Assembly (NCBI GenBank): GCA_013152825.1 | Contig: JAADFP010000139.1 | Span: 1-16,693, forward strand | Origin: Caldisericota bacterium | GTDB taxonomy: Bacteria > CAIJMQ01 > JAADFP01 | Length of the DNA stretch: 16,693 nt | Direction: 5' to 3' | Shown: positions 1-7,228 of the stretch, one piece after another | How the letters are laid out: the number at the start of each line of letters is the position of its first letter | How positions within the stretch are numbered: position 1 is the stretch's first letter | Position numbers and translations under genes: made by a program | Notes under the pieces: generated by a model | The model's database searches: none | What the model was told of the DNA's origin: nothing | The model's input: the letters and a program-made list of their open reading frames with translations, nothing else

Positions 1-63
1 CCGATTTCCACCGGAAACACGATTTCCAGTCGTGCCGATTCAACCAGGCTCTCGCACCTCTCC
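1..63 (-). tRNA. tRNA-Ser (anticodon GGA), 3' part cut off by window start
   Basis: Read on the minus strand, the RNA begins GGAGAGGTG at 63. This is followed by a D-arm-like segment and a perfect 5-bp anticodon stem, CACGA/TCGTG, enclosing the loop CTGGAAA. The anticodon is therefore GGA, which reads UCC and UCU. The bases after the anticodon stem begin a long variable arm, as expected for a class II tRNA such as serine. The T arm and acceptor 3' strand lie outside the window. An extended -10 promoter sits just upstream. Identity rests on base pairing and anticodon seen by eye. Confidence 0.9.
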
Positions 64-74
64 ATCTGGATGCT

Positions 75-83
75 ATTATAACA
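75..83 (-). promoter_or_regulatory. Extended -10 promoter of tRNA-Ser
   Basis: On the minus strand the sequence reads TGTTATAAT: a perfect -10 hexamer (75-80) preceded by the TGn extension. The hexamer lies 11 nt before the mature tRNA 5' end at 63, so initiation would fall a few bases upstream of the tRNA. No good -35 hexamer stands 16-18 bp further upstream. The same TGn-TATAAT layout recurs before murB and ispF. Confidence 0.65.
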
Positions 84-221
84 AAATTTCTCGTTTCTTT
101 CTTTGTAAAAAGGGGGGAATTTATAGCTGTCTAAGGTCTAACTCGTCAATCGGTTGCGGTTGGGGAGCGGGAAACGGTAACCGTTGTCCGTCCACCGTCC
201 TCCCCCTGCCTGTCCTCCCGA

Positions 222-240
222 TCCCGACTTTACGTCGGGA
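222..240. repeat. Perfect 7-bp hairpin with overlapping alternative fold
   Basis: TCCCGAC (222-228) pairs with GTCGGGA (234-240) around the loop TTTAC. A second copy of the left arm, CTCCCGA at 215-221, can compete for the same right arm (235-241). No T-run follows on either strand, so it is not a standard intrinsic terminator. It looks like a REP-type palindrome embedded in the repeat-rich spacer. Confidence 0.5.
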
Positions 241-338
241 GAGGGCAAAAGCAGGAATCCACATCATGCATCCTGTATCTTTTCCCTGCTCGCTTATTAA
301 CTGTTTACTGCACCTACCCATTCCTGAAACAACCTAAT

Positions 339-368
339 GTCTATACTCTAAGGTCTAAAGTCTAACGA
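339..368. repeat. GACTTTAGACC-type word repeat, minus-strand copy
   Basis: Read on the minus strand, the stretch gives CGTTAGACTTTAGACCTTAG and then AGTATAGAC. It matches the core of the 10768-10806 tract for 17 consecutive bases. A shorter relative (GTTAGACCTTAGAC) lies at 129-142. Confidence 0.7.
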
Positions 369-378
369 GTGTCTTTGT

Positions 379-1288
379 TTATATTTTCCCCAGAAGAGAG
401 AGGCATTGGTCAACATGCCCTCTGGCTACGCGGGGGTTATTGTTGCGGGCGAGCCTGATAAAGGCATATTTTATGAGTTCGTATACCAGGTAAAGTGTTC
501 TTCTTACCTGTGCTTTGTGGGTTTGGGGTCTGGGATGGCCATACCCGGCAAAAAACTCTGGAGTGGCGGAGGCATAGGTATCCAGCACGGCAAATTCCAG
601 TTCTACGTCGCCGTACATGCCCCGGTCAAAGTCCAGGATGGCAGAGGATGGCAGTAATTTTGTTATTTTCTGTAAGTATGTTCGTGTACCAGAGATCAAG
701 GTGCAGTAGGGAAGGTTCACATTCCTCAATGCATGAACGGTGTTTTTTATATGCGGCCAGGAAAGCATCGTACTCTTTACGGGTAATTGCTCCCACCCTG
801 AGACAATCTGAGAATATTTTCTCTGCATACTCCAGAAATGTTTTCTGCCAGGTTTCACCCAGGGGAAACTCTCTATCAGGGTAACCGAATCCCTCGCCCT
901 TGATGCCATGTAGCTGTGCAATATATTCTCCTAATTCTCTCAAGCTGTATCCGCCCTCCCTGCCCGGCAGTTTTTTCATAATTAAGTAATCCCGGGCTAT
1001 GTTATTCCTGCTGAAATCATAGAAGACAATCTCGGGCACGGGGATATTCGTGTGATGCCTGACCTTCTGGTGAATGGGAGGCTCTGAGTGCATCATGTCT
1101 ATCTCGTAGAAGAGTTTGGGTACACTATCCTCCGGAGCTATCCTCAGTATGTACCATTCTTTTCCGTCTGAGAACTCGTATACTTCATTGTAGTGGCCCG
1201 AGCCTACGGGACGCAGGTCAAGCCTTTCTATCTCTTTCCATGCGTTTATCCCGGTGTAAAGTTGAGATGCTATCTTTCCGGTAGCCAT
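379..1288 (-). pseudogene. Aminoglycoside phosphotransferase (APH)-family kinase, frameshifted
   Basis: The first frame (from ATG at 1288) gives 220 residues with a glycine-rich loop (GSGHYNEVYEF, residues 29-39) and the APH catalytic motif HLDLWYTN (H196, D198, N203). It then ends abruptly in CHPGL-stop. The expected metal-binding motif and C-terminal helices (ILDFDRGMYGDVELEF onward) continue in another frame to a stop at 379-381. The cause is visible: AGGATGGCAG occurs twice in perfect tandem (635-644 and 645-654). Removing one copy restores a 299-residue protein of normal family length. The gene follows the S2P gene by 16 nt on the same strand, with an AGGG-like ribosome site 4 nt before the ATG. 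Members phosphorylate aminoglycosides, homoserine, choline or other small hydroxyl compounds, and the substrate cannot be told here. A switchable gene or an assembly error are the alternatives to a dead gene. Confidence 0.85.
635..654. repeat. 10-bp perfect tandem duplication causing the APH frameshift
   Basis: AGGATGGCAG is present twice back to back. Ten is not a multiple of three, so the duplication shifts the reading frame exactly where the APH protein loses its homology. Deletion of one unit joins the two halves precisely at the DFD metal-binding motif. Confidence 0.9.
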
Positions 1289-1304
1289 TTTCCCTGTGTA
1301 ATGT

Positions 1305-2393
1305 TTAGGGGATAATCATATATTTCACCGGTACAGGCATAAAAGAAAGGGCGAAAATCAAGGCGCAGACGAGGGCAATAATTTTTTCCCGTTTCCCTAC
1401 TTTGCTTAATCCGTTCAATGGCCCCGGGTTTCCGGCGAAGGAGAAGAAGATGCCAATGAATGCCCAGAACATCCATCCTTCCCAGTAGAGCAAACCGGCA
1501 ATGAAGAGGGCCCCTATGATGAAAAAGCTTATCCGGCGGAATCTTTTTTCTCCGATAATGGACATTAAGACATGCCCCCCGTCCAATTGCCCCAGGGGGA
1601 TTAAATTAAGGGCGGTAACGAATAGCCCTACCCAGCCTGAGAAAGCAAGTGGATGCAGGATGATATCTTTCCCGGCAGGGAGATTTAATATCAGGTGTTT
1701 AAGTAGTTTGAAAATGAGAGGCTCTCCAAAAATAAGCACCTCTTTCCCGGATATGTAGGTGGAATAATCCACGATGGGGGAAAGTTTTATCCCCAGGATG
1801 AGGATGGGAATGCTCAACAGAAATCCTGTGATGGGGCCGTTTGCTCCCAGGGATATCTCCGCGTTGCGATCCGGGGCGGGAGATTTCATTTTTATTATTG
1901 CTCCCATTGTGCCCAGGGGAAAGATAAAGGGAGGCACAGGGATGAAAAAGGGGCCGGAAGCGCGCACCCGGTGGTTAAGAGAGGTGAATTTGTGTCCTAA
2001 TTCGTGCCCTCCCAGGATTATTAACAGGCTTATGGAAAAGCTCAATGCTCCTACCCATACACTTGAAATATAGCCTGCTCTTACCAGGGAGTAGGAGTAG
2101 TTTGCTCCTGCCCAGGTGGTGGTGATAAATGTTAATCCCAGGAGGAGCAGGGGGACGCGGGGTGAATCTGGTTTTTGCGGAGGTATTCTTACCAGAATAC
2201 CAAATTTCTCTTGTCCCCTTCTGCGCAAAAAGATATGAAATCCTCTGCTCTCGAATTCCTGCCTGATTTCCCTGAAGGGTGCAAACATCTGGTGAAAAAC
2301 GAACTGGTACCCCGAAGGAGTTATTTGAAAGCCAACCGGGTCAAAGAAGCGAATTACCTGGGAATAGATATCATTCTCTTCCGATATATTCAT
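1305..2393 (-). CDS. Site-2 protease-family (M50) membrane metalloprotease, EGY-like
   Basis: This is an intramembrane zinc protease of 362 residues. The zinc-binding HELGH lies at residues 130-134 inside a hydrophobic stretch. The second metal-site motif, NLIPLGQLDGGH, is at 263-274, with D271 as the likely third ligand. Hydrophobic segments occur near 80-95, 108-130, 185-203, 250-268, 288-305, 308-320 and 338-355. The N-terminal ~75 residues are soluble and precede the first membrane segment, as in the EGY group of chloroplasts and cyanobacteria. The ATG at 2393 overlaps the helicase stop as ATGA and has GGAG 6 nt upstream. A GTG at 2405 is possible but has no room for a ribosome site. S2P enzymes cleave membrane-bound regulators or signal-peptide remnants; the substrate here is unknown. 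The APH-like gene follows on the same strand. Confidence 0.85.
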   Translation of the reverse strand: MNISEENDIYSQVIRFFDPVGFQITPSGYQFVFHQMFAPFREIRQEFESRGFHIFLRRRGQEKFGILVRIPPQKPDSPRVPLLLLGLTFITTTWAGANYSYSLVRAGYISSVWVGALSFSISLLIILGGHELGHKFTSLNHRVRASGPFFIPVPPFIFPLGTMGAIIKMKSPAPDRNAEISLGANGPITGFLLSIPILILGIKLSPIVDYSTYISGKEVLIFGEPLIFKLLKHLILNLPAGKDIILHPLAFSGWVGLFVTALNLIPLGQLDGGHVLMSIIGEKRFRRISFFIIGALFIAGLLYWEGWMFWAFIGIFFSFAGNPGPLNGLSKVGKREKIIALVCALIFALSFMPVPVKYMIIP

Positions 2394-4351
2394 GTTATAC
2401 TCCACTCCTGGTACGAAGAATCGTCCAGATCATCTATGAAAGGGGAAGGCTTCAGGAGGAGAAAATTATGTGGATCTGAGCCCGAGGTAAGGGGGTAAAG
2501 CAGGTAGAGCAAGTCCTTGGCCCTGGTTACTGCTACGTAGAATACTCTTCTTTCCTCTTCTATTTCTTCTGAGGTGATGGATTTGTAGTAGGGGAAATGA
2601 TTCTCAGCCAGCCAGATGATAAAGACTACTTTCCACTCCAGACCTTTTGCCTGGTGCACGGTGGAAAGGATTACTGCTTCCCCGTCTTCTCTGGCAAACA
2701 TGCTTTCTCCCCGTGCTCCACCCATAAGGGATAATTCGCTCAGGAATTCTTCCAGGGTGGAGAAGGTCTCCGAGTACCGTGCCAGTTGCTTTATGTCCTC
2801 TACTCTTACCCTCCAGTTAGGATAGTTAGCCTCTAAGTACTGAGCGTAAAAGCTATCCAGAAGTTCTTCAATCATCAGGGAGATACTATCCTTGCTTCTT
2901 TCTAAGCGGGAGAGGATTTCGTATATTTCCCTTATACTTTCCCGGATGGCTTCTCTTTTTATTTCCATTCCTCCCAGTGCCTTCAGGGGAAGTGAGGAGG
3001 TCCTTACTTTTTCCCAGATTTGGTGGGCTGTTTTCTCCCCGATAGAAGAGAAAAGCTTCAATCCTCTTTTCCAGGCAAGTTCATCCTTGGGGTTCTGGAT
3101 AATTTTCAGGAAACTTACTATGTCTTTAATATGGGCTTGTTCGAAGAACCTCAAGCCAGAGCGCACAGTGAAGGGTATCTCTCGCCGGATGAATTCCATT
3201 TGCAGTTCCATGGAGTGGAAATGATTGCGGTAAAGAACTGCCATTTCAGAAAACGGGATGCCCTCTTCATATAATTCCAGGATTCTCTGTGCCACAAAAG
3301 AGGCCTGCTGGTAAACATCCTGGCAGGCAGCTAATACGGGTTTTTCGCTCTCTGGCCGCACAGGCCTGAGTCCCTTCTTAAAAGAAAACCGGGAAGAGGA
3401 GACTATAGAAGTAGCCAGGCTGAGTATTTCCGGAGTGCTGCGGTAATTTGTTTCAATAGTGTAAATTTTAGTTTCGGGATACTCTTTAAGAAAATCTAAA
3501 AGATTTTGAAAGCGTGCTCCACGGAAAGAATAAATAGATTGATGTTCATCTCCCACCACCATGATGTTATGGTGGATAGAACCGAGTTTTTGTACGATTT
3601 CTGCCTGGAGCAGGTTGGTATCCTGGTATTCATCTACTAAAATATGCAGAAAGTAATTGCCATACATTTCCCGGAAGCGGGGCTCGTCTAAAAGGATATC
3701 CAGGTAGTAGAGCAAGTCATCAAAGTCCATAAGGTTCAATTCTTTCTTTCTCTTCTGGTAATCCTGGAATATTACTTTAAAAACTTCTATCATCTCGACA
3801 AAATCCGGGTATTTCTCCAGCACCACTTCATCCAGATTCTTCTTGGTATTAATATGGAAGGAATGAATGTCCTGCAGCACATTAGCCCGGGGAAATCCCT
3901 TTTTATCTCCCTTTTTTACCCTTTCATTCCTTATATTTTTGATAAGTTCCCGGCTATCTTCCCGGTCTAAAATGGTAAAAGAGGGAGAATAGCCAATGAA
4001 TGAGGCATTCTTTCGTAACAGGAGGTTAGATAAATGATGGAATGTCCCTGCCCAGAGAGAAGAAAGGTCCAAACCAACCAGACTGCTTGCTCTCCTCACC
4101 ATCTCTTTTGCCGCGCGGTTGGTAAATGTAGCCAGGAATATGCGAGAGGGAGAGATACCTTTATTTATTAGATAGGCTACTCTATAAGTAATTACCCGGG
4201 TCTTGCCGCTTCCAGCACCGGCCAGTACCAGGGCTGGCCCGGAATCGTGCAATACTGCGGCTCTCTGCTCAGGATTTAAAGCCTCTTCGAAGTCTATCTC
4301 ATTGGCAGTCTCTACGAAAGGCGTTATCTGGTAAACCTTGCTTTTGCTCAT
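2390..4351 (-). CDS. UvrD/PcrA/Rep-type superfamily 1 DNA helicase
   Basis: This 3'-5' DNA helicase of 653 residues has every SF1A motif in order: Q motif LNPEQRAAV (25-33), Walker A AGAGSGKT (44-51), Ia TFTNRAAKEM (75-84), Walker B DEYQDTN (240-246), III GDEHQSIYSFRGA (267-279), IV ETNYRST (300-306), V LSTVHQAKGLEW (562-573) and VI RRVFYVAVTRAKDLL (601-615). Such enzymes act in nucleotide-excision and mismatch repair and in clearing stalled forks. The protein ends about 38 residues after motif VI, so it lacks the long C-terminal RNA-polymerase-binding region of classic UvrD/PcrA. I chose the ATG at 4351, with AAGGA 9 nt upstream; an ATG at 4360 and a TTG at 4378 are in frame. The gene is divergent from murB and couples by a 4-nt overlap to the protease gene. 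Confidence 0.93.
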   Translation of the reverse strand: MSKSKVYQITPFVETANEIDFEEALNPEQRAAVLHDSGPALVLAGAGSGKTRVITYRVAYLINKGISPSRIFLATFTNRAAKEMVRRASSLVGLDLSSLWAGTFHHLSNLLLRKNASFIGYSPSFTILDREDSRELIKNIRNERVKKGDKKGFPRANVLQDIHSFHINTKKNLDEVVLEKYPDFVEMIEVFKVIFQDYQKRKKELNLMDFDDLLYYLDILLDEPRFREMYGNYFLHILVDEYQDTNLLQAEIVQKLGSIHHNIMVVGDEHQSIYSFRGARFQNLLDFLKEYPETKIYTIETNYRSTPEILSLATSIVSSSRFSFKKGLRPVRPESEKPVLAACQDVYQQASFVAQRILELYEEGIPFSEMAVLYRNHFHSMELQMEFIRREIPFTVRSGLRFFEQAHIKDIVSFLKIIQNPKDELAWKRGLKLFSSIGEKTAHQIWEKVRTSSLPLKALGGMEIKREAIRESIREIYEILSRLERSKDSISLMIEELLDSFYAQYLEANYPNWRVRVEDIKQLARYSETFSTLEEFLSELSLMGGARGESMFAREDGEAVILSTVHQAKGLEWKVVFIIWLAENHFPYYKSITSEEIEEERRVFYVAVTRAKDLLYLLYPLTSGSDPHNFLLLKPSPFIDDLDDSSYQEWSIT

Positions 4352-4412
4352 TTTATCCATTCCTTTTTTAAACTCCAACCTCCGCTCTGCCTCTCGGGAC
4401 AGGTAGATTCTT

Positions 4413-4425
4413 CAACGTAACGTTG
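4413..4425. promoter_or_regulatory. Odd palindrome in the uvrD-murB divergent spacer, possible operator
   Basis: CAACGT and ACGTTG face each other around a single A, giving a 13-bp perfect dyad. It lies between the divergent helicase and murB starts, 57 nt upstream of the murB -10. Size and position fit a repressor or activator half-site pair, but no family is indicated. Confidence 0.3.
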
Positions 4426-4481
4426 GGGCGGATAGGCTGTTCACTGTTTACACTGTCCTTCCCTCACCTCATCCATCCCTG

Positions 4482-4490
4482 TGGTATAAT
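4482..4490 (+). promoter_or_regulatory. Extended -10 promoter of the murB-fts operon
   Basis: TGGTATAAT carries the TGn extension plus a perfect -10 hexamer (4485-4490). No recognisable -35 lies 16-18 bp upstream. Transcription would start near 4497, leaving a leader of roughly 29 nt before the murB ATG, with no clear Shine-Dalgarno sequence. Confidence 0.65.
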
Positions 4491-4525
4491 TTACCTGTGA
4501 TTTTACCATATCTCTTCATCAAGTG

Positions 4526-5407
4526 ATGGAAAACTGGAAGAAGAGTTTAATTGAGCATGTAAAAGGAGATTTTTATCCTGACTATCCTCTGAGCAGGTTA
4601 AATGCTATGGGAGTGGGGGGGAAGGCGGCTCTTTTTCTTATACTGAACTCAGAAGATGAGATACCTCCCTTACTAAAAATGAAAGACGAGTTTAATTTTC
4701 CTCTTTTTGTCATAGGAGAGGGAAAGAACACTCTTTTCCGGGAAGAAGGATTTCCTGGCGTGGTCTTAAAACTAAAGGGCGATTTTCGGAAAATAATTCC
4801 ACAGCATGATAAAGTATGGGCAGGGTGCGGTGTGCGGTTAGCATCTCTTCTAAATTTTTTTATCTCGCATGCCTGGGGAGGTATAGAGGGACTTTCTGGT
4901 ATCCCGGGGAGTGTAGGGGGAGCGCTGGTAATGAATGCAGGCGGGGAGGGTTTTTCCCTGGGTGAGTTTGTGGATAGTGTAGAAGTGTGGGAGGGAGACA
5001 GCAAAAGAGTGATGCATCCCTGTTTTTCTTATAGAGAGGGAGTGCAAACCTCCGGTATAATAACGGGAGCGTGGCTGCGTTTTGTTTCTTCGGATAAAAG
5101 AGAGATAAAACAAACAATAAAGGAAATAATGGAGAAAAGACATAAAAAATTCCCTCATGCCTATCCTTCCCTGGGCTGTACTTTTAAAAATCCTTCTCCC
5201 CAGATGCCGGCGGGGCTTTTGATTGAACGGGCGGGATTGAAGGGATTGCGGAGAGGAGGAGCACTGGTTTCTCCCAAGCATGCCAATTTTATTGTTCGGG
5301 TAGGAGAATGCAGAAGCACGGATATCCTGGATTTGATGAAAACTATCCAGGAGAAAGTTTACCAGATGTGGGGGATACTATTGGAGCCGGAGGTGAAAAT
5401 TGTTTAA
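4526..5407 (+). CDS. murB: UDP-N-acetylenolpyruvoylglucosamine reductase (MurB)
   Basis: This cytoplasmic FAD enzyme uses NADPH to reduce UDP-GlcNAc-enolpyruvate to UDP-MurNAc, the second committed step of peptidoglycan precursor synthesis. It has 293 residues, normal for the type II form. FAD-binding landmarks are GEGKNTLF (64-71) and GLSGIPGSVGGALVMNAG (122-139). The substrate and catalytic segment is GCTFKNP (217-223), followed by PAGLLIERAGLKG (228-240) and the C-terminal LEPEV (286-290). Cys218 stands where many MurBs have the serine that protonates the intermediate, and Lys67 replaces the usual Ser of the GxGSN motif. Both may be lineage variants. No ribosome site precedes the start; a GTG three bases earlier is an alternative. 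It is the first gene of the division operon, and its end overlaps ftsQ by 8 nt. Confidence 0.95.
   Translation: MENWKKSLIEHVKGDFYPDYPLSRLNAMGVGGKAALFLILNSEDEIPPLLKMKDEFNFPLFVIGEGKNTLFREEGFPGVVLKLKGDFRKIIPQHDKVWAGCGVRLASLLNFFISHAWGGIEGLSGIPGSVGGALVMNAGGEGFSLGEFVDSVEVWEGDSKRVMHPCFSYREGVQTSGIITGAWLRFVSSDKREIKQTIKEIMEKRHKKFPHAYPSLGCTFKNPSPQMPAGLLIERAGLKGLRRGGALVSPKHANFIVRVGECRSTDILDLMKTIQEKVYQMWGILLEPEVKIV
5389..5399 (+). promoter_or_regulatory. Strong ribosome binding site that fixes the TTG start of ftsQ
   Basis: GGAGG (5389-5393) followed by a 6-nt spacer leads directly to TTG at 5400. The site lies inside the last codons of murB, so ftsQ translation is probably coupled to murB. Confidence 0.7.
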
Positions 5408-6053
5408 GAAAAAAATTATTTTTAAACTTCTTCCCTGGCTGATAGGAGCAGGAGGGTTTTTATGGTTTATCTTTTTTTCTCCTTTTCTGCGTATTTCCAG
5501 TGTTGTAGTAAATCCTCCTTCTTTGGCCTACCTGTTGGAAGAATCCCAGGGGAAAAATATCTTTCTTTTCTCCGTGACAGATAAAGCCCGGGCACTGGAA
5601 AAAGATCCCCGTATAAAAGAAGTAAAAGCGAAAAAACTCCTCCCCTCTACCGTGGAATGGGAGATAATCCTTAGAAGGCCAGTGCTGTGTATAAGAAAAG
5701 GAAGCCAGTGGTGGGGAATTGACAAAGAAGGAGTTGCTTTTGCGGTAAGTAAGCCCACCAAGTACCCCATCCTGCTGCGCAAGGGAGAAATAGAAGGGGG
5801 GAAAGTTTATCCTGATTTGAGGAGTGCTGTGCTTATTTACAAAGAATTACAAAAAGAAATACCCGACCTCCTGGTGAGGAGCATAGAGGTAAAAAGTGAA
5901 GCGGTAATTTTTAGGATAAATAAGGGCATCAAGGTAATATTTGCCCAGAAGGATATAGAACCTCAGGTACAAAGGCTAAAGAAGATTTTAGGTAAAACCA
6001 GAGTTTCTTATTATATAGATTTAAGGTTTGGGGAACAGGTGATAGTGAAATGA
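5400..6053 (+). CDS. ftsQ: Cell division protein FtsQ/DivIB
   Basis: This is a bitopic divisome protein of 217 residues. It has a short basic N-terminus (MFKKKIIFK), one membrane segment (about 10-29), and an extracytoplasmic part starting with a POTRA-like region (about 30-95) that includes the family signature LPSTVEWEIILRRP (81-94). The DxxG-type turn GIDKEGVAF (106-114) and the terminal strand YIDLRFGEQVIVK (205-217) are also typical of FtsQ. It links cytoplasmic ring components to the septal synthases through FtsB/FtsL. It starts with TTG, supported by a strong ribosome site. It overlaps murB by 8 nt and ftsA by 4 nt (ATGA). Sequence similarity in this family is low; the call rests on architecture, the two motifs and gene order. 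Confidence 0.9.
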   Translation: MFKKKIIFKLLPWLIGAGGFLWFIFFSPFLRISSVVVNPPSLAYLLEESQGKNIFLFSVTDKARALEKDPRIKEVKAKKLLPSTVEWEIILRRPVLCIRKGSQWWGIDKEGVAFAVSKPTKYPILLRKGEIEGGKVYPDLRSAVLIYKELQKEIPDLLVRSIEVKSEAVIFRINKGIKVIFAQKDIEPQVQRLKKILGKTRVSYYIDLRFGEQVIVK

Positions 6054-7228
6054 GGGATAAGGAGTTTTCTCTTGCCGTAGATGTAGGAACTTCCAAAACA
6101 GTGGCTTTTCTTATCTCGGGGGAAGAAGAGATTTACGTGGGAGTAGCTCCTTCCCAGGGAATGAATATGGGTAAAATAGTGGACCTGGAGACGCAGGCTG
6201 TGAGTATCAAAGAGGCGGTAGAACGCATTTCCTCGCCCTCCCTGCCCGATTCTCTTACCCTGGGTATCTCGGGTGAGGTGTTCCATGTGAGAAAAGAAAC
6301 CACTACCCTGGAGATTGACTCCTCCGACGTGGAGATAACGGAAAAAGAAATAAAAAAGGTGCTTTCCATGGCAGGAGAAAAGGCCAAGCGGGGCAGTGGG
6401 TGGGAGGTTATTCATACTATTCCTCTTACCTACCAGGTGGGAGAGGTGTCCGGAGTGGTTAATCCTCTGTATATGGAAGGGAAGAACCTGGATACAGAGG
6501 CTATGGTTATACTTACCCTTTCTACTACCCTGGATAATTTTATTCGTTGTGTAAACCGGGCTGGATTCAAGGTGGATAGGATAGTCTTCTCTCCTTATCC
6601 TCAGAGCATGTATATCCCGCACGAGGAGGAGAAAAACCTGGGTGTGGCGGTAATTGATATAGGGGAGGGAACCATAGAGATATCTGTATTCCGGGAAGGA
6701 AAAATTGAAGAAATAAAAGTACTGCCGCGAGGAGGAAAGGAGCTTACCCGGATGTTGGCTGCACGATTGCGCCTTACTCTCTCTGAGGCAGAAAGGATAA
6801 AAAAGGAAGAGGGCGTGTGTCTCAGATACCTTTCTGAGCACCGTCCTATAAAGGCAAAAGGTTTGAGGAAAGAGGTAACTTTCTCCCAGTGGGAGGTGGC
6901 GGAAATCCTGGAGGAAGGGGTGGAAAAAATGCTCAGAGAGCTTTCGGTCATTCTTAGGCCCTACCTTGCACATCTTTCTGCTGGGTTTATTCTTACCGGA
7001 GGCTCTTCTAATTTAAAGGGGATTGATGAATTCTTTGAAGAGTTTTTCAATTTGCCTGTGCGGGTCTCTCATCCTCCGGTTACTGTACTTCCTTCTCTTC
7101 CTGAATATTCTTCTGCCTGGGCTCTTATGGAGTTTGTGCGCAGGGAAGGGCCGGATAGTTATTCTCTTCCTTCACCCTTTCTTAAACCTTTTCATATACT
7201 TTTGAACTGGATAAAGGAAAAGATATGA
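6050..7228 (+). CDS. ftsA: Cell division protein FtsA (actin-like membrane tether)
   Basis: FtsA is an actin-family ATPase that tethers FtsZ filaments to the membrane and recruits later divisome proteins. The 392 residues include phosphate-1 motif AVDVGTSKT (9-17), an SHS2-type 1C region (about 75-165), phosphate-2 motif VIDIGEGTIEISVF (201-214), adenosine motif ILTGGSSNLKGI (314-325), and a C-terminal amphipathic membrane-targeting helix (about 376-392, PFLKPFHILLNWIKEKI). Phosphate-2 deviates from the usual DIGGGTTD: Gly to Glu at 206 and Asp to Glu at 210. The gene overlaps ftsQ and the downstream ftsZ-like gene by 4 nt each. The altered motif matters because the neighbouring FtsZ is itself degenerate. 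Confidence 0.93.
   Translation: MRDKEFSLAVDVGTSKTVAFLISGEEEIYVGVAPSQGMNMGKIVDLETQAVSIKEAVERISSPSLPDSLTLGISGEVFHVRKETTTLEIDSSDVEITEKEIKKVLSMAGEKAKRGSGWEVIHTIPLTYQVGEVSGVVNPLYMEGKNLDTEAMVILTLSTTLDNFIRCVNRAGFKVDRIVFSPYPQSMYIPHEEEKNLGVAVIDIGEGTIEISVFREGKIEEIKVLPRGGKELTRMLAARLRLTLSEAERIKKEEGVCLRYLSEHRPIKAKGLRKEVTFSQWEVAEILEEGVEKMLRELSVILRPYLAHLSAGFILTGGSSNLKGIDEFFEEFFNLPVRVSHPPVTVLPSLPEYSSAWALMEFVRREGPDSYSLPSPFLKPFHILLNWIKEKI

Larger units (their letters stand above)
64..378. other. Gene-free spacer rich in short repeated words
   Basis: These 315 nt hold the tRNA promoter and no convincing gene. Read on the minus strand, they contain a run of word-like repeats: GACTTTAGACCTTAGA types at 129-142 and 339-368, a GCAGTAAACAG word near 300-313, and CGGACAACGGTTACCG-like words around 170-200. 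There is also a hairpin at 222-240. The two open frames of 66 and 101 codons that cross this stretch are low-complexity, match no family I know, and read through the repeats, so I do not call them. The last part may include the 3' untranslated region of the broken kinase gene. Confidence 0.6.

Noticed and set aside
244..260. GGATTCCTGCTTTTGCC (minus strand) as part of a dispersed palindromic repeat
   Set aside because: Only one arm is present and no matching second arm or second copy exists in the window, so a repeat family cannot be supported from this sequence.
121..321. 66-codon minus-strand frame (and a 101-codon plus-strand frame) near the window start
   Set aside because: Both read through word repeats and a hairpin, have low-complexity composition and no family resemblance or ribosome site worth naming.
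4447..4452. TTTACA as the -35 of the murB promoter
   Set aside because: The distance to the -10 at 4485 is 32 nt, far outside the usable range. The TGn extension explains the promoter better.
4850..5281. 143-codon frame on the minus strand opposite murB, and a similar 320-codon frame opposite ftsA (6011-6973)
   Set aside because: They lie entirely opposite well-supported genes with intact motifs. Their sequences show no domain and no ribosome site, so they are antisense shadows.
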